Assembly: GCA_037367405.1 (NCBI GenBank)
Contig: JAZKJV010002621.1
Span: forward strand, 248,001-312,000
Length of the DNA: 64,000 bases
Source of the DNA: Ottelia alismoides
Taxonomy: Eukaryota; Streptophyta; Magnoliopsida; Alismatales; Hydrocharitaceae
Direction of reading: 5' to 3'
The notes below the pieces were generated by a model. It was not told the DNA's origin. It was given only the letters and a program-made list of their open reading frames with translations, and ran no database searches. The number at the start of each line of letters is the position of its first letter. Within the stretch, counting starts at the first letter, position 1. Both the position numbers and the translations under genes were made by a program. Below, piece by piece: positions 10,484 through 21,479 of the stretch.

Positions 10484-10945
10484 CTATACTTAGGATATTG
10501 CTCATCCTAAGTATAGGGGGGTGAAAACACCGGGTTGTTCTTTGTTCTGTTTCATCACTTCTGTCGTTGCCTATACTTAAGGTTCTTCACCTTAAGTATA
10601 GGGGGAGTGATGTCTCCTCCTTCTTGTATATATTCGTGATTTTCTTCGTGTTTTGCTACCCCTGTTTTGCTGCCTATACTTAGGGATCTTTCACCCTAAG
10701 TATAGGGGGGGTAGACCCTGTACATTCTCCACTCGGTTTTCCCTTAGTATACAACATGCTATACTTAGGATTATTTGATCCTAAGTATAGGGGGAAGACC
10801 CGAGCTCCTTTTGACTTTTCTATTTCATTCTTCTTCTTTTTGTATAGCCTTTCTTTTCACTTCCCTATACCTAGCACGAGTTATGTCTTCTTCATCGCTC
10901 TTGACTCTGAGGACATCGTTCGAGCTAAGTATAGGGGGGTGTGTA
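10484..10945 (+). repeat. E1 array of polypurine-tract-like hairpins
   Basis: Four perfect short hairpins occur in a row: 10484-10516 (13-bp arms, 7-nt loop), 10571-10601 (12-bp arms), 10674-10705 (12-bp arms) and 10759-10790 (13-bp arms). A fifth looser one has arms at 10864 and 10925. Every left arm is CTATACTTAGG-like. Every right arm ends in AAGTATAG followed by a run of G, nearly the same as the true polypurine tract at 12531. Spacers are 60-90 nt and T-rich. The E2 element has the same array. Function unknown; it could give extra plus-strand primers or structured 3' RNA. Confidence 0.85.
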
Positions 10946-12507
10946 TATATTTCATATATACTTTAGCCATAACTCGTACTTTGTGTGAGTGTGTTAATAA
11001 ATAAAATGGCTAAAAACCACAAAAATTAAAAATTTTCATGTACATAAACTTCTTTTATTTGCACATAAATAGCTAGTGTACAAATTATTTTTGTAAAAAT
11101 GATTTCAAAAATCTTTTGTGTAAAGCTTGTGTAAATATTTTGGTATCAAAATTATGTATATAGTACAAAATTTTTCTAAAATGTTTTGAAAATCAAAAAG
11201 TTTGCAAAAATCTTGTGTAAATGTGTGTAAATATCTTTTTGCAAAACTTGCACTTCATGCATCATTCATTCATGATTTCAAAATATTTTTCAAAAATTTT
11301 GCATGATTGTAAACTTTGTGTAAATAAGCATCTTTTGTACATATGTATATAGTTTTTCTTGGATGATAGTTGACATTTAAACTAGCCTGGAATCAAATTG
11401 AGAAATGGAGCTTGATTAAGATCTTAATCCACCTAATTTCTAAGAGGAACCTTATAGGGCTTAGGTTTAAGGCTTTTCAGGTCCATGGTGACTTAATTCT
11501 TTGAGTCCACTAGGCTATGATCACATGTCATCTCAATGAGCCTAAGTAGAGCACTTAACAACAACACATGACTCATATAGATTATGGCTTTACTTGGACA
11601 CCAGCACTATGCACCGAGCTCTCTACGGATGAGGTGGTGAGGAGGCAGTCTTCCTTGACTTGGGGTAGCATATGAGGGTAGTACTTCTAGGCGGAACCTC
11701 TCTTCTTCTTATAGTGAAGGAAGTGCGTCTCAACTTGGTCTGGTTGCCATGAGGTCTAATGACGGGAGTTGTGGGTTGCAATAAAGCTTCAAAAGAGGGA
11801 TAGTCTACTGGCTCAAGAGGAAAAACTCCTTGTATATATGCTGCACATGTATATGTTGTACAGATGCACTTGAAAAAAAATGTGCAAAAAGAAAAGAACT
11901 CCAAAAAAGTGGTGGGTCTGATAGAAAATGATAATCCCACCGGAGTATGTATATAGAGTGCAATAAGCAAAGCTTGGTTTCATGTTCCACCTGTTGTAGC
12001 TTGCAGCAGGGAGACTTGGCTACACTGGTCAAGCTCCCAAGGGTACTTGGCTACACTGGCCTTGACCCATTCTCTTCTTCCCCCTCTTCTTGAGCCGGTT
12101 GAACTTGAACTTAGAAGGGAATTCCCCGCTCCTCGAGGAAAGAGTGGCCAGATTGAGGTCACAGAGTTACCTTGTTGGGGAGGGTTGTCAAGTTGCCATT
12201 TCTGAGGTGGAGAGCTTAGACTTCACATTCACAGGACAAGAAAAGACTCATGGTCTTCAGGGTTTGTGATTGATGACTTGTTCTGATCTGGAGCATTGAG
12301 GAGTCTTGGTTATAGATTAGTGGAACTTAGAGGCTGTTGAGTTTTAAGCTTAAGTCTAAATAAGGTTCCGACACATTAATAATCCAAAGATCTGATCGAG
12401 CTCCATACCCCAATTTAAGGAAGGCAAGTTTAATAATCAACCTTGATCCATGTACATCCTCTTTTTCTTTTTCTTTCTTTCTTTTTCACTTCTTTTTCAA
12501 ATAAGTG
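10946..12507 (+). mobile_element. E1 3' non-coding region
   Basis: About 1.6 kb between the hairpin array and the polypurine tract, nearly the same as 53819-55395 of E2. AT-rich at first (11000-11340), then mixed sequence with a repeated TTGGCTACACTGG (near 12016 and 12048) and a pyrimidine tract at 12460-12500. There is no plus-strand ORF of note and no env gene. A minus-strand ORF is described separately. Confidence 0.6.
11623..11970 (-). other. Possible antisense ORF in E1 3' region
   Basis: A 115-codon minus-strand frame. Its C-terminal 80 residues (from VFPLEPVDYPSFEALLQ to the end, KTASSPPHP) recur with few changes in E2 (54509-54874). Antisense ORFs in this position are known in some Tat-type Ty3/gypsy elements. 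The N-terminal parts differ between E1 and E2, and the underlying DNA is conserved anyway, so selection on protein is not shown. Confidence 0.25.
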
Positions 12508-12543
12508 TTTGCTAAGGGACTAGCAAAGTTAAGTATAGGGGGG
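12508..12543 (+). promoter_or_regulatory. E1 polypurine tract with preceding small hairpin
   Basis: AAGTATAGGGGGG (12531-12543) abuts the 3' LTR and would prime plus-strand DNA synthesis. It is preceded by TTTGCTA, six bases, then TAGCAAA, a 7-bp hairpin that is also present in E2. The tract core equals the right arms of the upstream hairpin array. Confidence 0.85.
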
Positions 12544-15500
12544 TGATGAATACCCATTCACCACTCTTTATTCTTATATTTTAGCTACAAAAACCTTTGC
12601 AAATGCATGTAGATATATGTAAATACAAATAATTACCAAAAGCATGCATTGTGTAAAAACTTATAATTAGCATGTTTTTGTGCAAAAATAAAAGAATAAA
12701 GATTAAAAAGAAAAAGAGGGAAATATTTAGAATAAATATTGAGCAACCTAACCCAAGGGAGGGCTCAGCATCGGCCTGATTGCATAAAAGCCAAAGTAGA
12801 GGGAGATAGGGGCTCATGTGTAAATATTTGTGTAAATAAATAAAAATATATTTTCCTCACCAAAAAGATGATTGTAAATACTTGTATATATTTATGAATA
12901 TAAAAACAAAAGAAAAAAATATAAAAATTAAAAAGGAAACAAAAACATCACCTTCACCATGTACATAAACCACACCTATGTATTTATTTAGCCTTGTAAA
13001 TATATATAATTAATTTTTATAATTTTTGTAAATAGTCTATGTTATATATTGTAAATAAATAAAATAAAAACAATTAAAATCAAAACAAAATAAAAATAGA
13101 AAAATTAAAAATACAAAAAGACATTGTACATATACCATTTATATAGATATATATATATATGTATTTATTTTACTCATGTATATAAATAATAAAAATAAAA
13201 CAAAAACACCCTTTTATTCCTTATTTTATAATAAAAATAAATAAAATATAAAAGGGGAATAAAATTGTACAAAAATAATAATTAAAAATCAAAAATCAAA
13301 ACCCTATATATTGTATATATACCTATATCCAACCCTACTATGTAAATACTTTATTTTTACTTTAAAAAATTAATTAAAAATCACTAAAAAATAGAGAAAA
13401 ATAAAATAAAAATATTTCATGTTTTAAGTTTTTGTTAATTCGGTCATTTTCTAGCCTAAAATAATTAAATAAAAAAATCAATGCGTGGCGACTCCTGATT
13501 GGTCCACGGGGGTTTGTTGACCCCGGTCAACTTCCCCCGCGGACCCTTCTCTTTTGCGGATCTGGCGACCGGCCCTTCTTCTCAAAATTCTACCCGCCTG
13601 ACCCGACCACCATTGATCCAAACCCCGGGCTCCGATTAACCTCTGATCATCCAGGACCCTCGCCCGGGGTGGGTTTGCTGGATCCGAGCTCCGCGTTACT
13701 CGCCCGATCACCATCTTCTCGGACCCAGCACCAAATATAATGTCGTCTCCGGTGACCTAATTCTTTCATCTTTGATCTTCCCCTCGGAGCCTGTGACCTC
13801 CTCCAGCGTCCCTGAGTGACAGCCGTGGCCCTTGGAGTTGCAGCGAGGCCCGGGAAGCCGGGAGTCACTGATCCGGTGGTAAACGCCGCCGTGCGCCGCC
13901 GTGAGCGCGCTCAGCCTCGGGGACTCGACGGCCCCTTGCAGGCAATGACCGGGAGCTTCATCAGCTCCAGCCCAGTCGAATGCGCCCATCAGGTAGCTTC
14001 CGTAGTCTCTAGTTTAGCGTAGAATAGGCTTTTTCGATTCCCAGTAGCTTAGCTCCGCCGCCTTCACCTGCCGTCTCCGTCCACTCACTTGACCATCCGA
14101 CTCCGCCACCACCTTCGCCTGACTACTCTCCACCTTCTCCGCCCCTTCACTCCCCCTGGCTCGCCCCGGAGCAGGGTATCGTCTCTCACCCTCCGCCGTT
14201 CGCCGGAGAGCCATCACACCGCCTCACCCGTCACCATCCGCCCGCTCTGACGGGTCGAGGCAATTTGCCCTCGACCCAGCTTCTTTCCTGTGCAGGTATC
14301 TCGGCCAATCGACCTCATATGGAGGTCGGAACTTCTGGGCACAGTAGCTCCAGGTCGTTCACGTTGCCGGAGCTCTCTGGAGCTCCTCGCCTTCATCGGA
14401 GCAGAGCATTGGGTGCGGGGCTTCACAGTGAAGCTTTCCCGCACCCCAGGAGAGGCAGACGAAGACCACCGCACACACAGAGGGCCGGCGAAAGTCGCCG
14501 GCGACCAGTTCTTCCAGGATCGTCGTCTGCCGTTCGATCGGTCCTCCGCGTCCCAGTCGCAATCAGATCCATCCATCTAGGCGCACCGTCACCGTTTGAT
14601 CCTCCCGAGGATCGATCTCGACCATCCGCGAGGAGGGAGAGGCACCAACGAGTCCCATCCATCAGATCTGCCACGTGCCCGCCTCTCCTCCGTCGATTCA
14701 CCAAGAGTTCAGCCTCCAGCGAGCCGTCACCGTCCGATCTCCACGTGGAGAGCTCTCAGACGTCCGATCAGGCCAACGCTTTCAAGGGTTAAGGTGCCAT
14801 TCATCTCTATCGTCAGATCTGCCACGCGTCACGCATCCGGCCATCGGCGTAATAAAAGGGGTAAATTGTACTTAGGCCCCTTTTCTTTTATGCATTTAGT
14901 TTTAGTCCTGTAAATACTTGGCGTAGTTCTTTTATTTTTGTGGAAATTGCACTGTGGACCTCTATGTTTATTTAAATTGCATTTATACCCCTGCCTGTTG
15001 TGGACACGTGCATCGACACGTGATTATTTGGTGTATTTGCATTTTTGACCCTGCACTTTCGCCCTGTTACGTTTCATACTTTTACAAATAGGAATTGCAA
15101 TTTGGTCCTTCCAGGCCTGAGTCACGCGTATCATGCGTGGCCTGGAGGGTAATTTGCACTCCTGTACCTATACTCTTCAGGGTTGTTGTTCCAGGGGTCC
15201 AGAACCTTGCTTTAATTGCAGAAAGGTCCCTGTGCACTCTTGCTTCTTTTTATTTTTGAATAAAATATCAAATCACCTCCAAATCCAACGAAAATTGGAT
15301 ACATGGCTCCTGCCATGTTGTAAAATTTTCGTAGATTTTTGAGGACATTTTTGATTTCGTTTGATATTTTTAAAAAATCAAAAACCATTATTTTTGTTAC
15401 TGTCTAGTTTGAAAAATCACAAAAAATATAAAAACTCACTTAAAAATTCTATAAAAATTAGTTACTGCTTGTTTAGCTTAGCTTGATTTTCTAGCCAAGT

Positions 15501-16187
15501 TTGGCTATTTTTCATTACTTAAAAACACTAAAAACTTAAAAACACTAAAAAACCCATAAAAATTCTAGTAAATAAATTAAAAATCCAAAAATAATAAAAT
15601 TGGTATCTGAATTTTCCTTATTTCATCTACTTTATAGGAAAATTACCTCCAGGCCATTTTGAGGCCCTTAGATATTTTATCTAGGGACTTTTGGCTCGGC
15701 TGGACAATACCATTGTTTTTAGCTACTGTTTGATTTTTAGAAAATAAAATAAATACCAGAAAATTATCAAAAATTCACCAAAAACACTAAAAAATATAAA
15801 AAACATAAAAACATTTTTGTTTTAATTTTTGGTTGATTTTTAATGTATTAAATAATTTGTTGAAGTGTGCTTTTCCTTTGTTTTCTTATTTTCTTCATAT
15901 ATTAAAAATCCAAAAAAAATTATAAAAATAGTTAAAAACCACTAAAAATATTTTCTTTCTTTATTTTATTTGTTTTTACTACTTCGTAGGCCTCTCGGCT
16001 AACCCGTGCTCCTTGAGTTCGACCCTGGGTGCTATACCAGGTTAATCACATAGCAGGACCGCTATTCGTGTTTCGTTGATTTTATCTCTATTTAGTGGTT
16101 CACTTTTCTTGATTTAGCGCATCTGAGCGACCGAGGTCGCAACGACCATTTTTGTACCTTTACCTTAGTCGTTCGGAGCGCCTATCA
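12544..16187 (+). repeat. E1 3' LTR
   Basis: A direct repeat of 3013-6655, from TGATGAATAC to CCTATCA. In the first 290 bases there are four substitutions. The W-box pair is at 13516-13531, and the TATA-like site reads AAATATAAT near 13733-13741. Small indels occur in the A-runs. ORFs in its GC-rich stretch repeat those of the 5' LTR and are not genes. Confidence 0.93.
13516..13531 (+). promoter_or_regulatory. Inverted W-box pair in E1 3' LTR
   Basis: Same GTTGACC-CC-GGTCAAC arrangement as at 3985-4000, unchanged although neighbouring bases differ between the two LTRs. Confidence 0.55.
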
Positions 16188-16192
16188 GGGAG
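16188..16192. repeat. Target site duplication of E1, right copy (GGGAG)
   Basis: Identical to 3008-3012. It marks the exact end of E1 and the resumption of the E3 LTR. Confidence 0.9.
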
Positions 16193-18072
16193 CCCCGGCG
16201 ACTCGATCTGAGCGAGATCGAGGTGAGATGAGATGATGGGTGGAGCGGATCGACAGAGTGAAGGGGAGAAGGATGGAGGTGATTTGGGCGGTGATAATCA
16301 ACTGGAGTGGCCGGAAATGGGAGGCGGAGCTCAGCTCCGCCGTGGTTTCGATCTACGATTCACGGCGAATGGACGAATGACAAGCAAAGCTGCCACTTAT
16401 CTAACCTAATCTACGCTACAGCTACAAGAAAACGAAGAGAAAAGAGGAAGAGACTCACCAGAGGCGACTGGCTGTGAAGCTCGGCGGAGCTCAGGCGAGG
16501 GTCGAATCACTTCGATTCTACACCAAATACCTCGAACCTAGGCTCGATTCGATGCCTGCTGTCTCCAGGAGCACGAAGGACTCGGGGTTTGAGGGTGAAA
16601 ATGGCGGAAGAAGGATTAGGTTCGAATCGAAGTTGGAGGTGCTCTTTTGAAGGGTTGGCGGACGGTGGGGGAAGAACGAGGTCCAGCAGTGGCTACAGTG
16701 GCCCTTCGTCCAAGGTAACGCGAGGGCGGGCATGCCCATAGATCGAGGATCAAAAGTCGCAAAGGGCCTTTCATGCGTTGATGCAAGAGGGAGCCTCGAA
16801 AAAATGGAGAAAAGGGATCAAACGCAACTCTGACAAGGGTTGCAGGGCTAGGACGACCAGTTGACCGAGGTCAACTGGGGCTGAAACCTGGTTGGTCCAC
16901 GTGGACCAACCAGGAAAAATCCCTGATTATTGTTTAATTAATTCATTTAAAAATATAAATAAGTCGAATTAAATAATATTTATAAAATGAAAAATATTCG
17001 TTATTTTATGTAGTATTTTATTATGATTTTTAATTATTTTTATGAGGCTTATTTTTACAAGTTCACTTTTTAGCCCTTTATAGGTATAATACCTATGTGT
17101 TTTAACATTTTATTTTTATTTTATGTATTTTAATGTTATTATTTTTATTTAGTATTTTATAAAATTATAAAATGCTTTTATACGCATAAATATATTTTTA
17201 TTTTATTTTATTGATGTGTTTTGTATATTAAATAAAATATAAGTATAAAAAGTATAGGTATACATATAGGTAGGGTACCTATATATTTGATATATACAAG
17301 TATTTTTATTTGGATTTCTTTTATATTTTTATTTTGATTTTAATGTACATAATTATTATAAGTAATATTTACAACATTATAAAAATATAAAAATACAAAA
17401 ATAATAAATAAATAATAAATTGAATATTTTATTCAGTACAGGTATGCAATGAGAGTCCAAAACTCAACTTTTAAACCGTAGATCTGCCAAATGCGAAACC
17501 ACCACCATTGGATAGATTATTTTATTCTATATACAATTAAAGGTGAGTATGCTGCATTTAGAGTTGTCAGTTGTGAGATACGGGTCTAGGAAGTTGGCAT
17601 TCTGGATTTTTATTCAGACCATAACTTTTTATCTGTACATTGTTTTTCTGTGAAATCAATTTTGTATTTTTCTTTATTTTATTATCTACAACTTTCAGGT
17701 ACAAAGTTTCTTCAATTGATGTATAAAAAGTGGAACCAAAAATAGGTCCCAAAATGAATAAAGAATGAATAGAATGTATAGGTATTTTCTCTGTATTTCT
17801 GACCTTATCTCCCCCTACTTTATTCCTTGTCGACCTATTCATCAAGATGCCTAGGTCTCGGGGGTTTTGGGTCATAAAATATTTACAATATTTTATTCTT
17901 TTTCTTTTCTTTATTTATTCTATAATTTTGGCTTTAATTACAGTATTTTATACACTAATATGATGCACATGCATGAATGCTAAGATGATGATTTTAATGC
18001 TATTTACAGGCATTTGCTAGGGTTTTTGGTGCGAAAATGATAGAATAAAGATGATGAAATGTGGATTCATCA
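16193..18072 (-). repeat. E3 5' LTR, promoter-proximal part (U3 side)
   Basis: On the minus strand the LTR begins TGATGAATCC at 18072, resembling the E1/E2 LTR starts (CATTTCATCATCTTTATTC follows), and runs through AT-rich U3 to a GC-rich part broken by E1 at 16192. The block at 17820-17875 (CCCCCGAGACCTAGGCATC on the minus strand) recurs in the plus-strand LTR fragment at 36430. The base after the LTR (18073 on) belongs to a different sequence, so CACGC at 18073-18077 would be its target duplication; the other copy is off the window. Confidence 0.75.
16860..16875 (-). promoter_or_regulatory. Inverted W-box pair in E3 LTR
   Basis: GTTGACC and GGTCAAC separated by two bases, as in E1 and E2, although E3 is otherwise much diverged from them. 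Next to it GGTTGGTCCACGTGGACCAACC is a second palindrome (16900-16912 region) matching the GGTCCACG motif that precedes the W-boxes in E1/E2. Confidence 0.5.
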
Positions 18073-20160
18073 CACGCCCAGAGGTTTCTTGGAGGATTGG
18101 ATCAACGATTTGCTTGATATTCATCGTTCTTTGGAGACGCCCACCTCACATGTACAAAACACCCCATCTTCTTCCCATTCGTTTTTTGAACCCTCTTGGA
18201 CCCATTTTGGCCACCCTTCTTGGAGCTCAAGATAGAGTGAAGTGACAGTTAGCTCTCCAGCTCTTCGGAGGCACGACTAGGCGAGTTGAAGGGCGGCTCC
18301 ACCCCTACCTCCGGCCACCGACCGTCGAGGTTCCACCTTCCTGGTTTCTAGGATAGTCGAGGTCATTTTTTTCTTGTTTCCTTGCTCTTTATTCACTTGT
18401 AGATCATAGATTTATGCTAGCATTTTGTTTACTTGCTTTTTAGTCACTTAATCACTCATTTCACCCCTCGTCGGAGCAAGCTCCCGCAAGCTTCCAACCC
18501 ATCATTTCGACTTTCATTCATCCTCCTCGACGCGGCTCACATCTCACCGCCGTCATCCTCCGCTATTCTACGTATCCTCATACACAACCCCCGCCATCTT
18601 CGACCACATACGGTGATCGGAGCACATCCTTCTTCCCTCACCAAATCGAAGGAAAACCCATTCATATCCTATTTTTTGTGTACCTAACATCTTGGCCGAG
18701 TTTTGTACTCGAGCCCTTCTTCTAATTGCAGGTACATCGGAGCACTTTCACGCACATCCCCTTATTGTCCAAGAGCAGCTTGACGCCACCTGGATTAGTG
18801 GCAAGTTTTGCGGCCATACCCCTACGTTTTTGGCATATTTTAAGAAGTTTTCGAGTATATTTTTGAACTGCAGTTTCGTAATTAGTAATGCATCTACGCC
18901 CCTGTATTGTAATGGCTATAACTCATTCGTCTGAACTCGGTTTGTTGTGAGATTTTTTTGTTAGAAAGTTGTTTAAACGTATCAGAGTATTGATTTGTCT
19001 TGTTTTGTTAATAACCCTTTAAATACTCAATATCACTTGCTCATTTTTGGATATGTTGTAGGAATTAGTGGGGCCTAATTTATGTTCAAATTTCAACCAA
19101 AAGATATTTCAATTTGTGTCCTATAGAATTTCTACAATATTTCGAGTGATTGATTTATTTCTGGAGCACCGTTTATCTATTTAAAAATCTAAAAATATGT
19201 CTGTGTGTCCCTGAATTTGTTCTACAATCAGAGATTTTTGTTGTATTTTTATCTCTTTGTTTGGGTAGTAAAAAAATTCAAAAACATCATTTCTACCTTC
19301 CTGCAGTCTTTTATTTTTAATATATTCATTACCTTTTTGAAAAATTCCCAAAAAATATATTTTGTTTATTTTTATGTGTTTTATCTTCAAATCAAAAATC
19401 ACTAAAAATACAAGAGAAAACTCATAAAAATAAAAAACTCTAAAAACCTTCATAAAAATTTATAAAAATCATAAAAAATCTAAAAATTACGTTTTCTCTT
19501 TTAATTTTTCTTTATTTTATTATCTTTAGTTTAAAATTAATTTGGAGAACTTTTGACACTATTTGATATTTTTCATCTCCATTTTAATTTCGGTCATTAA
19601 TTTTGTTCACTGTTTTCAATATTTTTTATTTTAAAAATACCAAAAAAATTAGAAAACATATAGAAAAATCACAAAAACATTAGAAAAATATAAAAAGCCT
19701 AAAAATATTTTATTTCCTGAATTTTCCTTATTTTTACCTACTTTTATAAATTACTTGTTCCTCTCCTCTCTTATATTGTATATACATTCTACTTAAAGAA
19801 AAGGAAAATATAAAAAATATAAAATATAAAAAGAAAATACAAAATCAGTAAATTAAAAATCAAAATATAAAATTATAAAACCAAAAATAAAAAAAATATA
19901 AAGTTCAAAACCCACAAAAAAATAGCATATGCATAGGCATTTGATCACTTCCAGTCTTGCGCATTTATCTTACCGATCTATCCTGCTTGTTCCCTGTGTT
20001 CGACACTCTACACATAATTGCACACTATACACACTTATTGTAGAGTTATAATAAATTTTAACTCCACATTTACTTTCATTGCTTGATTTGATTGTTGTGG
20101 GTTAATTTTTGATTTGATCGGGATCTACCGAGGGTCGCAGCAGCGACTTTGTCTCTGCCT
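18073..20160 (+). repeat. Divergent plus-strand LTR remnant (R/U5 side)
   Basis: No gene. The order of landmarks follows the local Athila-type LTRs on the plus strand: GC-rich stretch (18180-18650), AT-rich U5 with many short AAAAATC/CTAAAAA tracts (18950-19930), then a TTGTTCCCTGTGTTCGACACT motif (19985-20005) matching CTCCTTGAGTTCGACCCT near the E1 LTR end, and a GAGGGTCGCAGCAGCGAC end segment like GAGGTCGCAACGACC. The U3 part is missing. E3 inserted at its left side, and CACTA sequence starts near 20165. Confidence 0.5.
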
Positions 20161-20167
20161 TGTACGA

Positions 20168-20898
20168 GACATTTAGATCCTCGTATCTCGCGGTTAATCA
20201 GTTCACAATAGGGACAACGTACTAAATGTGAATTTTCTCCTTGGAAAAGTACGCAATCATTAACACAAGCATCAATTTTCTCGTATTTCAGACCTAGCGA
20301 TCGGAATCGTTACTTCGCCTCTTTCCAATCCTTTGGATACTTCTCAGGATTATTCAATAACTTTCTGATTAAGGCCAGTACATCTCTCATCATTGCAGCG
20401 GTTGATACGTTCCTTACTTTCATCTTAAACAACTCTAATAAAAACTGTAAACGTATCTTTTTCACCCTAGGAACCAACATGGCTTCTGCATCTGGCAAAC
20501 TGCTCTCAAATCTATCATCTAATCCAATGTCTTGTGTCTCAGATCTTCTTAAGTCGTCCATTAAATCAAATAACTCTTGATTAACGTTATTCAAGGATTG
20601 TGTAGTGACTCTACACCTATATCCATATCCTCATCCATTCACATATGATCTATAACCTCTCCATGTTCAGTCCAAATGGAGTAATGCAATCAAAATCCGT
20701 TGAGTATGAGATGGTTATAAACTTCCTCTCTAACATTACATTGAATATTCTTACATCTCACACATGGACAATAAATTTTAAAACCACCAAATTTTCATTA
20801 ACACTTTCTAATTGAAATTATCAATCCAAAAACGTGATCACTCCTCTCTTATATCGCTGAAAATCATCGTATCTCTTATCCATCCATGTTTTAACCAT
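20168..20898 (-). pseudogene. TNP2-type CACTA transposase, N-terminal fragment
   Basis: A broken transposase gene of a CACTA (En/Spm-type) element. On the minus strand, from 20883, MDKRYDDFQRYKRGV and further a CPCVRCKN-like piece match the Transpos_assoc domain found at the start of these proteins. An open stretch at 20594-20313 (ELFDLMDDLRR ... PKDWKEAK) leads, after a stop at 20312-20310, to YEKIDACVNDCVLFQG and a CPYC pair, the next conserved block of TNP2. Several stops and shifts interrupt it (after FLD, at VHV, at 20310), and the catalytic part is absent. It cannot encode an active transposase. Confidence 0.8.
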
Positions 20899-21030
20899 TT
20901 CGCTGCACAATCAGAATAACAATTACTATCACTTCACCGACATGTTTTAGTTTTAGAAGGGCAGACATTAATATAATAGCAGGATCATTGTATAAAATGA
21001 AACAAAAATCATATGAATTGTTGATAATGG

Positions 21031-21126
21031 GGCAAGTTAAACATGAGGCAAGTTAAACAAGTTAAACATATGGACAAGTTAAACATGGGCAGGTTAAACA
21101 AGTTAAACATGGGACAAGTTAAACAA
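21031..21126 (+). repeat. Minisatellite of CAAGTTAAACA units
   Basis: About eight copies of (G)GCAAGTTAAACATG-like units lie head to tail, some shortened to AAGTTAAACA. A 30-base segment with AAAATCATATG and GTTGATAATGGG occurs just before (21005-21030) and again after (21170-21200), so a larger duplication contained it. It lies within the CACTA remnant. Confidence 0.7.
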
Positions 21127-21479
21127 GAAAAAAAATCATATGGAGACAAGTTATACATCGGGCAAAATGGAAAAAAATCATATGGGTTGTTGATAATCAA
21201 TAATGGGAGAAAAAATTTCATACATCTTTCACTGAGCAAAATGGAGAATAATGAACGTAAAGGAGTGTAGATAATCACCAGAAACTAAGATAGAGGAGGT
21301 CGACAAGCACGAGAGGCGACAGGGCAGCGAAAGGGATGTCAGGCGGTGGGGGGCGGGGGGAGGTTGAAGAAGGGAGTTTGGGATGAAACGAGAAAGTGAG
21401 GAGGCCGAAGGGGTTTTTTCGATCTGACCATCAGGGACGGTCGTTTTGACCATCCCCGATGGTTGCGTCTAAGTAAAAT

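Larger units (their letters stand above)
3013..16187 (+). mobile_element. E1: complete Athila-type LTR retrotransposon without pol (non-autonomous)
   Basis: A 13.2-kb element with two 3.64-kb LTRs that begin TGATGAATAC and end CCTATCA, a 5-bp duplication, a tRNA-Asp primer-binding site and a polypurine tract. The 5.9-kb internal region holds a leader, a gag ORF, an acidic ORF of unknown function, a hairpin array and a long 3' non-coding stretch. I see no protease, reverse transcriptase, RNase H or integrase motifs, so E1 could not move without help. In the first 290 bases of the two LTRs I count 4 mismatches, fewer than in E2, so the insertion looks fairly recent. It lies inside the E3 LTR. 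Confidence 0.93.

Noticed and set aside
10484..10945. Regularly spaced palindromes as a CRISPR array
   Set aside because: Spacers are not unique foreign-like segments of constant length, the repeats match the polypurine tract, and the context is a plant retrotransposon.
20310..20594. Small independent gene of 94 codons (minus strand)
   Set aside because: Its sequence continues after the stop into TNP2 motifs, so it is a fragment of the CACTA transposase pseudogene.
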